Notes: generated from the sequence alone by a model not told the origin. A stretch of 64,000 bases of DNA from Bog-532 sp963775825 (GCA_963775825.1 CAVZKY010000068.1:161050-225049); one strand, 5' to 3'; numbered from the stretch's first letter, positions 33,561-43,722 are shown. Numbers and translations: made by a program.

Positions 33561-35457
33561 CTACCTGGGGGTCCGCCTGAGCCGGGCTTGGCTGGCCAGC
33601 GCGGCGAGTTCGGTACGGTTGCGGGCGCCGGTCTTCCGCAGCACGGCGCCAGCGTGCTTTTCCACCGTCTTGATCGATAGGACCAGTTGCTCGGCGATGA
33701 GCTTGTCGGGCATCCCCTGCTCCATCAGGCTGCGCACCTGACGTTCCCGGTCGGTCAGGGCCGCCCCGGGCTCATCTTCCTGCAGGCCGCGATGGAGCCG
33801 CTGGAGGCACGGGACCGGACAGGATGGCCTGGCCGCGTCTGGCCGCGATGACGGCTCGTACGAGTTCCGCGCCGTCCGAACCGATGTCCACACAGCCGCG
33901 CGCGCCCGCGCGCATCGCGCTGGCGACCAGCTTCTCGTCACCGACCTCGCATAGACCTACTACGGCCAGGCTCGGGTCGCGGGTGAGCAGGAGGGCGGTC
34001 ACGCCACCGTCAGGACTGCGCCACGTGGCCGACGTGTCCGCGGCTGACAGACCGAGTTCGGCCAGCACCACATCGGGCCGGAGGTCCTGACTGGCTTCCA
34101 GCGCGTCGGCCGCCGTCGCGACCTCGCCGATCACTTCGATTCCGGGCTCAGCAGCCGAAAGCAGCCGGACAATGCCGGCGCGTACCAGCGGCCGGGCCGC
34201 CGCGATGAGCACCCGCAGCCGCGAGTCAGCTTGCTGGTCATGTTGCCGATAGGGGAAGCGGGAGCGGATCCGCGTGCCCCAGCCGGCCACCGAATCAACG
34301 TCGACCGTCGCACCAAGAACACGCGCGCGCTCGCTGATGGCGCGCAGCCCGAAGCGGCCGCCCTTCCACTCGGCTCTCGGGTCGAAGCCATGGCCGTCAT
34401 CCTGAACCAGAAGCGTCACCGCCGCCTGCTCATAGAGCAGGCCAATCCGGACGGAACGCGCCTGGGCGTGCCGGACGATGTTGGTGAGGGCTTCGCGTGC
34501 TACCAGCAGGATCGCGCGGGACAGGCTTTCCTCCATCGCCACCGGCGCCCCTGCTGACACATATCTGACCTCAAGCCGGCCGATGCTCTCGGCCCAGGCT
34601 GCCTCCGAGCGAAGTGCGGCGTCGAGCGTCCGGCCGTTGAGCGGCGACGACGCCAGCCCGAGCAGGGTAAGCCGCGCCTCGGCGAGTGCGTCCCTGGCCG
34701 CGGTGCCGGCCTGCCGGAGCTGGGCCGCCACCACGCTGATCCGCTCGTCGGGTGCCGTCTTACCCCCCGCGGGCTGCTGGGCCGCCGTGGCAAGATCCCG
34801 TTCGGCGCCGTCGAGATGCACCCGGATGCTCACGAGCCGCTGCGCGAGGCTATCGTGAACCTCCCCGAGCAGCCGGTCCCGCTCGGCAGCCGCCGCTTCC
34901 ACGCGAGCCCGCTCCTCAGCCACTTCATGCATGCGGGCGGTGGCCAGGGCGATCGCCGCATGCCTGGCGAACAGCTCCAGCAGCTCGGCGTCGTCAGGCC
35001 CGAAGACCCGAAGATCGTCCCGGCTGAACACGATGCACGCACCGATAACGCGCCCGCGCCACTCCAGTGGCACGCCAATGACACCACGCAGCGTGGCACG
35101 CTCATCCGCGGCCAGATGGCCGCCGGGTACTTCGTCGTAGCGGGTGAACCACACCGGCTTGCGGCGCGCCACCACGGCTCCGGTCATCCCCTCGGTGAGC
35201 GGGAAGACCGCGCCGGATTGGCATGCGACGCCAATGTCGGCCTCTTTGCGGTATGTGCCAGCCGCCTCATCGACGCTGCAGATCGAACCCGCGGTACAGC
35301 CGAGCAACTCAGTGCAGCGCCGCAGGATTCGTTCCAGCAAGGGGCGCAGCGAGAACTCACCGGCCAGATCCTCCGCCACCGCGATCAGCCCGGCCGCGCG
35401 TGCGGCGACGCTCTGCTGGGTCTGCGGTAGCCCCTTCGGACAAGGGTCGGCGGACAC
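33561..35457 (-). CDS. Fused GAF - NarL-type histidine kinase - degenerate receiver - LuxR HTH protein (one-base insertion near 33806)
   Basis: About 631 residues. A GAF domain (residues about 20-180, with VARRKPVWFTRYDEVPGG and GVIGVPLEWRGRVIGA) is followed by a HisKA_3 H-box GEVHDSLAQRLVSIRVHL and an ATPase domain (REALTNIVRHAQ and LLVQDDGHGFDP). A receiver-like domain reads RVLIAAARPLVRAG and DVVLAELGLS, lacking the acidic pair and the phospho-Asp. After the shift at 33804-33808 the LuxR HTH follows: LTDRERQVRSLMEQGMPDKL and LSIKTVEKHAGAVLRKTGA. One base removed gives 632 codons. GTG at 35457 is the likely start (ATG at 35490 is possible). Confidence 0.8.
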
Positions 35458-35577
35458 GTGCCCTCCGGATCTGCAACGACGTTGTCGCACCGACGAACAG
35501 TTCGCTCGGCGGATGATCCGAGCATCACCCGCTGCGCGTTACGACGTCAAGCCCGGTTCAGCCTGGTTGAGGCAGGT

Positions 35578-36912
35578 TTACCTGAGCCGGTTGCGGCTCT
35601 TTCCTAACGGCAGCGTCCACATCTGCTGTGCCGAGTGGGCACAGGTTTCGATGTCGAGCCGGGAACCGGTGTTACCGCCAGGATCGGTCAGGCACAGGTT
35701 GGCGTGCTGGTTCACCAGCTCCCCATCTGACTTATGGGTCCAGGTCTGTGCCGCAGTGCCGTTACACGCATACCAGTCCACGTCGGAGCCGCCGGTTGTG
35801 CCGCCCACGACCCCAAGACATCCCCCCTCAGTCCGCAGCGTGCTGTCGGTGTAGGCCGACCACCGCTGACCGGAGCTGCCGTTGCACGCCTTTACGTACA
35901 TCGGGTTGCCCTCGGTGTTCAGCGAGTTCTGGTTGCTCAGGCAGAGCCCGTCAACGCCTCTGACCTGCGCGGTCGCGGCGGGGGCGGCGGTCGGCGTGGA
36001 GTTACCGCCCTTCTCGTATGCGGCCACGTACGACACGCTCATCGACGCGCCGGATGTCGTGGCCGAATTCGGGGTCGAGCAGTCGCAGACCCCGTTCGGG
36101 TAGTGGCCGCCTATGGCCAGGTCGAAGATGATGAAGAAGCCGTGGTCTATGGCCTCCCGCCAGGCGGCCGTGCCGACCTGCGCCTCGGTGAACGTGCTCT
36201 CCACCCTGCCGTCCATGAGGAATTGCAGGGACTCCGCGCTGGTGTTGGTCCGGTTGATGATCGCCGAGTAGGTGTGGTACCCGGTCTGGCAGCCGGATCC
36301 GGCGGCGGGGCACGCGATCAGCGGGTGACTACTGACGCCCGCCGCATCGTGCAGGAACTGCGCAGCCTTGTTCAGGCCGTTGATGTCCTCCATCATGTCG
36401 ATCTCGCCGGAGCCGACCAGGGAGCCGCCCGCCCGCGCGGGCGCACCGAGTGCCCAGAAGCCTGGCCAGTACCCCATCCCGTGCGCCGGATCCGGCTGCT
36501 CGATCGACGCGGTCATCTCCAGTTCGCCGCCGGACGGGGCCTGGAAGTCGTCGCGGGTGCTCTCAATCCGGGCCGCGGTCCAGCTACCGCCGCTGTTGAT
36601 CGCCTTCAGCACCAGGTGGCCCTTACCGTCCAGGTAGACGTTGCTGGTCGAGCTGGTGTTGTGGTTAATCTCCTCGTTGCCCGAATCCGTGCCGATGTCA
36701 TAGAACCAGTTGGCCGATGTTGGCGCGGATCCGGCCGTGCCGGCGAAGTCGTCCCCGAACACGGTGGTCCATCCTGCGGGAGCGGATGGCACGGTACCCG
36801 CGAGTGCCCGCTGCCCGGTAGCCACGGCCACCGCGGCCCCGGCGAGGCAGCCGGCGAGCAGAATCAGCGCGTTCAGCGCAACGCGGAAGCGCGACAAAGC
36901 CGGGCGTTCCAT
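35578..36912 (-). CDS. Secreted GH16 beta-glucanase with C-terminal ricin-type lectin domain
   Basis: 444 residues. ATG at 36912 (AGGGGG upstream) opens a signal peptide (RFRVALNALILLAGCLAGAA) and processed region ending LAGTVPSAPAGW. The GH16 fold follows with the catalytic motif GEIDMMED (ExDxxE) and flanking GMGYWPGFWALGAP. A Thr/Ala-rich linker leads to a ricin B/CBM13 domain with QW repeats (SSGQRWSAYTDSTLR, TAAQTWTHKSDGE, SAQQMWTLP). Such enzymes cleave beta-1,3 or mixed-linkage glucans. It is alone, divergent from the YidB-like gene. Confidence 0.9.
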   Translation of the reverse strand: MERPALSRFRVALNALILLAGCLAGAAVAVATGQRALAGTVPSAPAGWTTVFGDDFAGTAGSAPTSANWFYDIGTDSGNEEINHNTSSTSNVYLDGKGHLVLKAINSGGSWTAARIESTRDDFQAPSGGELEMTASIEQPDPAHGMGYWPGFWALGAPARAGGSLVGSGEIDMMEDINGLNKAAQFLHDAAGVSSHPLIACPAAGSGCQTGYHTYSAIINRTNTSAESLQFLMDGRVESTFTEAQVGTAAWREAIDHGFFIIFDLAIGGHYPNGVCDCSTPNSATTSGASMSVSYVAAYEKGGNSTPTAAPAATAQVRGVDGLCLSNQNSLNTEGNPMYVKACNGSSGQRWSAYTDSTLRTEGGCLGVVGGTTGGSDVDWYACNGTAAQTWTHKSDGELVNQHANLCLTDPGGNTGSRLDIETCAHSAQQMWTLPLGKSRNRLR

Positions 36913-37329
36913 CTGTGCACCCCCTAATCCGGAAAGTCGTCCCAAGGCTCTCGGGCAGCATTTATTGAATGCGTGATTCGCAGCTTACTGCAAGGGGCTT
37001 ATTCACTAAGCACATTGACGTGCGTTTCCCCCCGACGGAACCCTAGCGGCTGGCCAGGCGGTATTCTATCGCCATTTCGGCAGCCCAAGATGAATATTTC
37101 CACGGGAATGCCGGAAAAGCCGTGATAGGGAAAAGGTTCCTCCGTTTTGGTCCCGGGACTTGCGCCCGCGACCGGGGCCTCGCTCAGCCTCCGAGGTACC
37201 CGGTCTGTAGGTCGGGTGCTACGCGAGCTATGAACGGGTCACCCCGCTGCAGGGTGGACATGCGTGCTGGCCTGTGACTAAATGATCACGGAGGGTGATT
37301 CGTTCCGATCATCCGGGGAGGGGAAGCTG
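36913..37329. other. Divergent intergenic region
   Basis: About 415 bp between the leftward glucanase and the rightward YidB-like gene. 36960-37130 is comparatively AT-rich and probably contains the glucanase promoter. The YidB-like gene has GGGGAGGGGAAG just before its start. No small gene or RNA recognised. Confidence 0.5.
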
Positions 37330-37680
37330 ATGGATCTCGGGAAGCTGATCAGCTCGGTCACTGGTGGGGGGAGCAGCGAAAACAGCACCGTCACCAAGCT
37401 GCTCGGCATGGTGGGCGGTCAGGAAGGTCTGAACAACCTGGTGTCGCAGCTTCAGAGTGGTGGCCTGGGCCAGAAGGTGCAGTCGTGGATCGGCAAGGGC
37501 AGCAACCAGCCGGTCAGCGGACCGGAGATTGGCAGCGCCCTGGGTGAGGATAAGGTCGCGCAGCTCGCCGAGCAGACCGGCATGAGCCAGAGTCAGGTGA
37601 CCGATGACCTGGCGCAGCAGCTGCCCCATGTCATTGATCATCTGACCCCGGATGGGCACATGCCGGGTCAGGCGAGCTAG
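37330..37680 (+). CDS. YidB/DUF937-family protein
   Basis: 116-residue soluble protein starting MDLGKLISSVTGGGSSENST. It contains glycine/serine-rich helices typical of the family (LLGMVGGQEGLNNLVSQL, QSGGLGQKVQSWIGKGSNQP) and ends in the conserved SQVTDDLAQQLPHVIDHLTP with GHMPGQAS. The function of the family is not known. A good ribosome site (GGGGAAG) favours ATG at 37330 over the earlier ATG at 37282. Confidence 0.85.
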   Translation: MDLGKLISSVTGGGSSENSTVTKLLGMVGGQEGLNNLVSQLQSGGLGQKVQSWIGKGSNQPVSGPEIGSALGEDKVAQLAEQTGMSQSQVTDDLAQQLPHVIDHLTPDGHMPGQAS

Positions 37681-37716
37681 GAGCAGCCTTCCCAGGTCGC
37701 ATCCGTAAGACGTCGC

Positions 37717-38541
37717 CTACTCGCCGGTAAATCGGAATTCTGCCTGCCATGGACCGTCCACGTGGACGACCTCCCAGTAGCGTTCGGCGATGCGCTCCGG
37801 GTCAAAGGAAGTACCGGCAACTATCTGCCCGGCGATCGTCAGTGTGGCCACCCGGATGCCGTCCGGTTCCAGGTCAGCGCCCAGCATTGTCGCGGCCGAC
37901 CGGAGAGCCGCCTTGCCGAGGGAAACGGTCGCAAGGGCCGGGATCGGGTGATCGGCGAACCCGCCCCCGGTGACGATGATCGTCCCGAAGCCGGCGGCCC
38001 GCATGGCCGGGGCGGCCACCTGCGCGACGACGATGGCGCTGATGACATCTACTGAATACGCCGCCTGGAGGTGGGCGACACTTGAGCTCAGCAGCTGGTC
38101 TGGAGCTCCCATGACGGCGTTATAGACGATGACGCCCGGTGCGCCATCTCCGAGATAGAGCTCCCTCATTCGGGCGCCCAGGCGATCGGGGTCGCTGGCA
38201 TCGGCCGCGATGGTGCTGATCTTGGCACCGGTATCGGCCAAGGTGCCCGCGAGGTCGCCAAGGCCGTCCCTGCTACGCGCCACCAGGGTTACCCGGTAGC
38301 CGCCCACGGCGAAGCGACGTGCCACGGCCATTCCAAGGCCAGGCCCCGCGCCGACCAGTAGAAGGTGGCGGCCATCGACTGAGCCGGGACCTGCGGCCTC
38401 GGCGAGGTCAGCGATCGTGCTTCCTCGGTTGCCAGGGTCGCCCACTCGCTCGTTAGGCATGGATGCCGTTTCTTTCGCGTCGGCCGCCTCGGAGAGCGGG
38501 GATATGGATGCATCGCTGGGGGTCAAGGGGGCGCCGTTCAA
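37717..38541 (-). CDS. SDR-family oxidoreductase lacking the usual catalytic tyrosine
   Basis: 274 residues with an N-terminal extension of about 55, then LLLVGAGPGLGMAVARRFAV (Rossmann glycines), VTLVARSRDGL and GTIIVTGGGFADHPIPA. Where classical SDRs have YxxxK this one reads ATVSLGKAALRS, so the Lys is kept but the Tyr is absent. The TTG start at 38541 overlaps the stop of the TIM-barrel gene (TTGA), showing translational coupling. MPNERVGDPG at about 38460 is an alternative start. The substrate is unknown. Confidence 0.75.
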   Translation of the reverse strand: MNGAPLTPSDASISPLSEAADAKETASMPNERVGDPGNRGSTIADLAEAAGPGSVDGRHLLLVGAGPGLGMAVARRFAVGGYRVTLVARSRDGLGDLAGTLADTGAKISTIAADASDPDRLGARMRELYLGDGAPGVIVYNAVMGAPDQLLSSSVAHLQAAYSVDVISAIVVAQVAAPAMRAAGFGTIIVTGGGFADHPIPALATVSLGKAALRSAATMLGADLEPDGIRVATLTIAGQIVAGTSFDPERIAERYWEVVHVDGPWQAEFRFTGE

Positions 38542-39653
38542 ATCGGGCCGTCCCGACTGGTCAGACGCGGATTGTGATCAGCATGTTGGGATATTAGCAT
38601 CGCATTTTCAGACAGAACCGAGAGCCAATAATTCATCCGTTCGGCGTTCGTAGTGTCCCGCCAGTGCGGAAAGAGCCACGCGGCGTCGGCGAGGGGCAGT
38701 CGCCCTTCGACCTGGTGGACCTCGACCGTGAAGGAGACTCCCTGCGGCGGGCATGCCTCAACAGCTGTTGACACGATGGAGGCCAGGCCGCCTGGCCCGT
38801 ACATCGTGCTCAATGATTGGCGGCCTTGGTAGCTGAAGGGAATTGGCAGCCGCGTCAGGAAACTGAAGTGATCCCGCAGACCCGGGATGAGGGGATGCCC
38901 ATCGTGCAGATGAAAGTGCACGGGCTTGCCGAGCCGACCGAGGAAACGTGTGACGTCGAGCACATGCGGCAAAGCGCTTCCCACTGCCTCCTGAACGTCT
39001 CCGGCCAGGTCGGGCAATCGTTCATCCGCCGGGCTGAGCTTCTTGAGGTCCAGGCCAGGATGGCTGCGCCCGAACGTGGAAGACACCTGTCGCAGGCCGA
39101 CGTGGCCGACGTCGATGCAGCAACTAACTCGCTCCGCGGCCTGGAGCTGCTCCACCACCTCGACGAACCAGCCGCGATCCAGTCCAGCGGCGTACTCGAG
39201 AAAAACAAGGGGACCATCCGGCCGCTCGCAAAGACCCGCATTGAGCTCGCGCATCGCGGCAAGCAGGCGGTCCGTCTGTGCCGCCATCTCACGCTTGTCA
39301 TGGACGACCAGGCCGGCGACGCGGCCTGCGAAGCGGTCGGCGAACTCCCTCACCATGGCGCGGTCCCGCTCGTGCAGCACGTTGACCCTGCGGTTCAGAT
39401 GGACGGTGGGCAAGCACGCATGGGAGGGCACGAACTGCAGGACATACTGAAGCTGGTCCGGCGTGTCGGCGTACACCTCCGCAGCCGCGCCCATCTGGGC
39501 GAAGCGGACCCCGGCGAGTTTGAGCAGCGCATCATCCCCGGCGACGCGTTGCTGGAACAGGGCGTGAACGTGCCCAAGCACCTCCTGCTCCGCGGTGGTT
39601 CCCCCCGGGTTGGCCTCGCCGAGATCTCGTCGCGCACGATCCATGACCCTCAC
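38538..39653 (-). CDS. TIM-barrel protein resembling sugar-phosphate isomerase/epimerases
   Basis: 371 residues without signal peptide. Barrel-strand patterns such as LPTVHLNRRVNVLHERDRAM, GPLVFLEYAAGLDRGWFVEV, RVSCCIDVGHVGLRQ (Asp/His pair), KPVHFHLHDGHPLIPGLRDH and VSFTVEVHQVEGR suggest an AP-endonuclease-2/xylose-isomerase-like fold with metal-binding Glu, Asp and His residues. The exact family is not recognised. It is translationally coupled to the SDR gene, so the pair likely acts in one pathway. Confidence 0.6.
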   Translation of the reverse strand: MRVMDRARRDLGEANPGGTTAEQEVLGHVHALFQQRVAGDDALLKLAGVRFAQMGAAAEVYADTPDQLQYVLQFVPSHACLPTVHLNRRVNVLHERDRAMVREFADRFAGRVAGLVVHDKREMAAQTDRLLAAMRELNAGLCERPDGPLVFLEYAAGLDRGWFVEVVEQLQAAERVSCCIDVGHVGLRQVSSTFGRSHPGLDLKKLSPADERLPDLAGDVQEAVGSALPHVLDVTRFLGRLGKPVHFHLHDGHPLIPGLRDHFSFLTRLPIPFSYQGRQSLSTMYGPGGLASIVSTAVEACPPQGVSFTVEVHQVEGRLPLADAAWLFPHWRDTTNAERMNYWLSVLSENAMLISQHADHNPRLTSRDGPI

Positions 39654-39729
39654 TCCACAGCGCCGCTGATGATCTTGTGCTCGCCCCTCTTAACCTCATA
39701 TCCCCGGTCAGAGGCGGGTTCGAACGGCT

Positions 39730-41049
39730 CTAGGCCGCCGGCGACAGTTGATCTACTGCCGGGGCAAAGCCGTCGACAGTGCGCGGTATTGTCCGCCTAA
39801 GCTGCTTCAGCTGCGCACGGGCGCTGTCGTGACGCATGAGGACGTAATGGACAATGCCCTCCATCTTCTTCTTTCCATGGCGCAGTTCGCGCTGCCGGCA
39901 GGCGCTTTGGTGGATCTCGTCGTTACTGTACCGCCGGCCGGTGAACGGCCGCCCATACGGTGTATCAGATTCCAAATAGGCTGCCTGCCGGACGCGGTGC
40001 CACAGGCCGCATTCAGAGCGCGTCCCGATCTGCGCGGCAATTGCGTCCGGATTGAACTCGGTATCAAGCATGTACTCTATATAGTCCAGGTAGTACTGAC
40101 GGTAGTCGCGGTTGCGGAGCAGGTTCCGCACGAGTGGGATGTTCGGGGCATGGCGGTTCACTTTTCCCGGCCAGTTGAGGATATCGGCGTACTGCCATCG
40201 TGTGCCGGAATAGTCGATCCCCAGACAGTTGTCGTAGTCCCAGGGGATGAAATGGAAATAAGGAGAGCTGACGAAATCCTTGGTCGCTCCCTTGCGGCCC
40301 GAGTTGTAGAGATAGTAATTCAACGGGGTCGCATAATAATTGTCCCAGCTCCCGAGCAGCATGTTGACGGCCGCCCACCGGAGAAAGGCATTGACGTTCA
40401 TGATGCCGTCCACCGACGCACGGAAGGCGTCCGTGTCGAATCGTTCCTCGCCGCCCGGGCGCCTGATGCCGTTGATCGTCCTGATGAAGCAGGCGAGGTC
40501 GTCATACGTGTTGGCCTCGGGGTTGTTCTTGTTGGTCTTGAGACGGTAGGTGCGCTCCGCCGACCCCGGGACGAAGTACTGACGCCCTGTGTCATCACCA
40601 TCCGGACCGGTCCGGTAGGCGAGAGTCGCGCACCCGATATCGCGGCAGCCGGCCTTGTAAAGGTTTCCCAGGTGGTTCTCGCCGAAGTGATCTCTCAGGA
40701 ACCTTTTGTCGACGTGTTCGATGACCGAGAAGAGGCCCCTGTAGCTTGTGTCAAATGCCAGCTTCGCATACGTATGCCGCGGCGCCGGAATATCGGCCTT
40801 GCCGAACAGGCGCCAGGCCAATGCTTCACGCATCTGAGCAGGATCGTTGTACATCGACTTGAGATTGATCCGGATCATTCCGGCCAGCCGGTTGTCGGGC
40901 CCGGCGGCATCGAGGGTCATCCTCCAGGACCGCTTTGGCGCGCACAGTGTGCGGTTTCCGCTGCCAGGCGGCACGCCTGCTCCCGGCACAGGTCGATGCC
41001 CTGATACGTGCGGAAGTGCGCCACGGAGTCGGCCTTGTTCCTCGGACAC
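39730..41049 (-). CDS. CotH-kinase-family protein, N-terminus incomplete
   Basis: About 439 residues as read. CotH blocks are clear: APKRSWRMTLDAAGPDNRLA, INLKSMYNDPAQMREALAWR, YRGLFSVIEHVDKRFLRDHF, LGNLYKAG and the catalytic region FHFIPWDYDNCLGIDYSGTR. Family members are atypical protein kinases first known from spore coats. Normally about 100 more residues precede the APKRSW block; here another frame is open upstream to the helicase end (for example VAHFRTYQGIDLCREQ), so either a frame error lies near 40985-41030 or the N-terminus is truncated. Confidence 0.72.
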   Translation of the reverse strand: MSEEQGRLRGALPHVSGHRPVPGAGVPPGSGNRTLCAPKRSWRMTLDAAGPDNRLAGMIRINLKSMYNDPAQMREALAWRLFGKADIPAPRHTYAKLAFDTSYRGLFSVIEHVDKRFLRDHFGENHLGNLYKAGCRDIGCATLAYRTGPDGDDTGRQYFVPGSAERTYRLKTNKNNPEANTYDDLACFIRTINGIRRPGGEERFDTDAFRASVDGIMNVNAFLRWAAVNMLLGSWDNYYATPLNYYLYNSGRKGATKDFVSSPYFHFIPWDYDNCLGIDYSGTRWQYADILNWPGKVNRHAPNIPLVRNLLRNRDYRQYYLDYIEYMLDTEFNPDAIAAQIGTRSECGLWHRVRQAAYLESDTPYGRPFTGRRYSNDEIHQSACRQRELRHGKKKMEGIVHYVLMRHDSARAQLKQLRRTIPRTVDGFAPAVDQLSPAA

Positions 41050-41097
41050 AATCTCGGCTGAGGAATCCTGACGATCAGAACCGGGGGCGTCGCCAGG

Positions 41098-43224
41098 TCA
41101 GAAAGACGCCCGCAACGCATCCGTCAGCAACGCGACCAGCGCATCGAGCTGCACGTCGCCCGAGGAGGAGACCTCCTGATCCGACCCGTCCAGCGCCCGG
41201 GCGGCAAGCCCCGCCTTGCTGTCGATCAGCTCGGCGATCCGGGCGTCGATGGTCTGCGCGGCGATGATGCGCCACGCGGTGACCGGTTCGGCCTGCCCGA
41301 TGCGGTGGCTGCGATCGATGGCCTGGGTCTGTTCCGCGTCGGTCCAGGACAGCTCGGCCAGCACGACGTTCGAGGCGACCTGAAGATTTAGGCCCACGCC
41401 AGCCGCGGTCAGCGAGCACACCGCGACCGCGACGTCCGGGTCGTTGACGAAGGCGTCGACGTTCGCCTGCCGCGCCGTGGGCGTCTGGTCGCCACGGATC
41501 GACGAGAAGCGTACCCCCTTCCGGGCGAAGGTCTCTTCGGCCTCGTCCATCACGTCGATGTGCTTGGCGAAGAAGACGACCTTGCCGGCGCTGCGGGCCA
41601 GCTGCGCCGCGTAGTCGGCGGCCAATTCGGCCTTTGCCTGGCCAATGCGCCGCATCACGGTGAACACGTTGTCGCCGGACTGCGAGGCCGTCGCATCCTT
41701 CAGCTCCGACCGGGCGACCCGGCGGACCAGGTCGTGGTCGATGCCTTCGGCACCGGCGTCGGAGGATCGGTTTGCGAGCGCGGTCTCGTACCGCGCCACC
41801 ATCCGGCTAGCGAGGTCCCGTTCTGCCGCCCGGATTGACCGGCCGGCCCGGCCGTCCAGCTCGACGGGGAGGTCGGCGATCCGGCGGGCGGGGATGTCGG
41901 CGGCCACGTCGAGCTTGCGCCGGCGCACGATGCCGAGGTCGATCACGCACTGGCGCGCCGCGGCGTCGAAGCCCCGGTCGGCGGGCGTCAGGCCGGTGTC
42001 CTCGAGCGCGTCCACCAACTCGTCGAGGGGCTTGCTGTCGTCGATCCAGCCGAGGAACTGCCAGATCGCCCGGAAGTCCTCGATGTCGTTGATCAGCGGG
42101 GTGCCGGTCAGCGCCATCAGCAGGGGCCGCGCTGTGCGGGACCGGATGCGGTCGGAGAGCGCGAGGACGTGCTGCGAGCGCTGCGAGGTCTTGTTCTTGA
42201 TGAAGTGAGCCTCGTCCACGACCATGCCGCGGAAGCCGAAATCACCGAGCCAGCCCACGTGGCGGTCGAGCACCTCGTAGTTGAGCACGATGATGTCGGC
42301 GAAGGCGTCGGCAGCCTTGCCGTCGCCATGCACCACGGTGGCCGGGCGGTGGGGCGTCCAGCGGCCCGCCTCACGGGCCCAGTTGGTCTTGACGACGTTC
42401 GGCACGACGACGAGCAGCGGGTAGGCGTTCGCCGCTTCTGCGGCGAACAGCGCCTGGGCCGTTTTGCCCAGGCCCGGCTCATCGGCGAGCAGGAACGTCC
42501 GATGACCGGCAGCGGCCGCGGCGACCAGCTGGCCCTGGTGGGGCATCAGCTCCAGGCCCGCCGGGGTGAACTGTGCCGTCGGCGCCGGGAGCGCCATGCA
42601 CGCCGGCGCGCCCCCACCGGCGTGCTCGAACGAGCTGAACAGTGGGCCGAGCAGTTCCCAGCCGTCCAGGTGGCGCGCACGGGAGGTGCGCTGCGGAACG
42701 GCGGACAAGTCGGGGGCGAGGAAGGGGTTCGCCAGCTGCCGGGAGATCACCGACTGCGGCACGACCCGCGGCTCCGTGCGGGCGGGAGCGGTCGCGGTCT
42801 CCGCCGGCGCTATCTCTTCGGGCGCCGGCTCGATGCCGAGGTCCCGCGCCATCTCCAGCTTGAGCGACCGGGCCGCGGCGGAGACGCCGGCCTCCTCAGC
42901 GAGCAGCGCTAGTAGTCCGGCGTCCCGGACGGCGGTCGTCGCGAGGATGGTCGCGATGCCGTCCAGGCGCTTGAGCTGCTCGGCCCAATGACCGTCGCTT
43001 CCGGCCGCCGCCCGGACGCGGGCGCGCTCGTCCCGCAGCAGCATGGCGACGGCCTGGAACTTCGTGCGCACGGCAGGCGTCACGCGACCGCGCTGGGCAG
43101 CCGCCTCAAGCTCACGGGCGGTTCGGGCGAGCGCCGAGACGGCGTCCCCGCGGTGGCTGGCGCGCCGCTGCTTCCGCGGGGCGGTACGGCGAGCGCCCGT
43201 CTGGCGCTGGCCTGATCGAGCCAA
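41098..43224 (-). CDS. SNF2-family helicase
   Basis: About 708 residues. The N-terminal 220 residues are Arg/Ala-rich helices of unknown role. The SF2 core follows: ADEPGLGKTAQALFAAE (Walker A), GMVVDEAHFIKNKTSQRS (DEAH box), LMALTGTPLINDIEDF (motif III), and the C-terminal RecA-like half with KVVFFAKHIDVMDEAEETFA, CSLTAAGVGLNLQVASNVVL and AIDRSHRIGQAEPVTAWRII (motif VI). A TTG start at 43224 with GAGGAGG upstream is better than the long GC-rich extension that stays open. Likely a DNA translocase; no nuclease or methylase partner lies nearby. Confidence 0.85.
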   Translation of the reverse strand: MARSGQRQTGARRTAPRKQRRASHRGDAVSALARTARELEAAAQRGRVTPAVRTKFQAVAMLLRDERARVRAAAGSDGHWAEQLKRLDGIATILATTAVRDAGLLALLAEEAGVSAAARSLKLEMARDLGIEPAPEEIAPAETATAPARTEPRVVPQSVISRQLANPFLAPDLSAVPQRTSRARHLDGWELLGPLFSSFEHAGGGAPACMALPAPTAQFTPAGLELMPHQGQLVAAAAAGHRTFLLADEPGLGKTAQALFAAEAANAYPLLVVVPNVVKTNWAREAGRWTPHRPATVVHGDGKAADAFADIIVLNYEVLDRHVGWLGDFGFRGMVVDEAHFIKNKTSQRSQHVLALSDRIRSRTARPLLMALTGTPLINDIEDFRAIWQFLGWIDDSKPLDELVDALEDTGLTPADRGFDAAARQCVIDLGIVRRRKLDVAADIPARRIADLPVELDGRAGRSIRAAERDLASRMVARYETALANRSSDAGAEGIDHDLVRRVARSELKDATASQSGDNVFTVMRRIGQAKAELAADYAAQLARSAGKVVFFAKHIDVMDEAEETFARKGVRFSSIRGDQTPTARQANVDAFVNDPDVAVAVCSLTAAGVGLNLQVASNVVLAELSWTDAEQTQAIDRSHRIGQAEPVTAWRIIAAQTIDARIAELIDSKAGLAARALDGSDQEVSSSGDVQLDALVALLTDALRASF

Positions 43225-43722
43225 AGACTCCTCCTCTGAAATGCCGGGGCACGGTGGCCGGGGCAGCATGCCGGACGGTCCCGCGGACGGGGCGAGGAAC
43301 GTCCCGAGCAGCGGGCCTGGTGCTTCGAGCGCCGAGCCGACTTGCGGATCTCCGAGGATCGACGAAGCGGGCCTCGGCAGGCGTCTCACAAGGACCCGGA
43401 GCCGCCGGTGGGTGGGCTGGTGACCACGGCACGGGGAAAGTCGTCGGACGACCGGTTCAGTTCTCGGGCACCTCACTTACATCAACGCGTGCGACAAAGC
43501 ATAATTCCCGGCCCGTGCTCAAGTCCCGTTGCCCGCTCGACCGGGACGGCCAGGGTCGGTGCGGCGCTCTCGGTGGCTGGCTGCCCGGATCGCTGCCTGG
43601 AGGGACGAGCACCGGATCCCGCATGCGACGGCATAGTTCTGCACTTCTTCTGCGTACAGGGTGTTGATGAACCCGAGGGCGAGGATAGTCAGGCATGCCG
43701 AGCCGGGCGCCGTCTCACCAGG
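43225..43722. other. Intergenic region between SNF2 helicase and carboxylate-amine ligase
   Basis: About 500 bp. Short open frames on both strands show no family pattern and no ribosome site. The segment must hold the helicase promoter (about 43250-43500, leftward) and the end of the ligase transcript. Nothing else supported. Confidence 0.5.
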
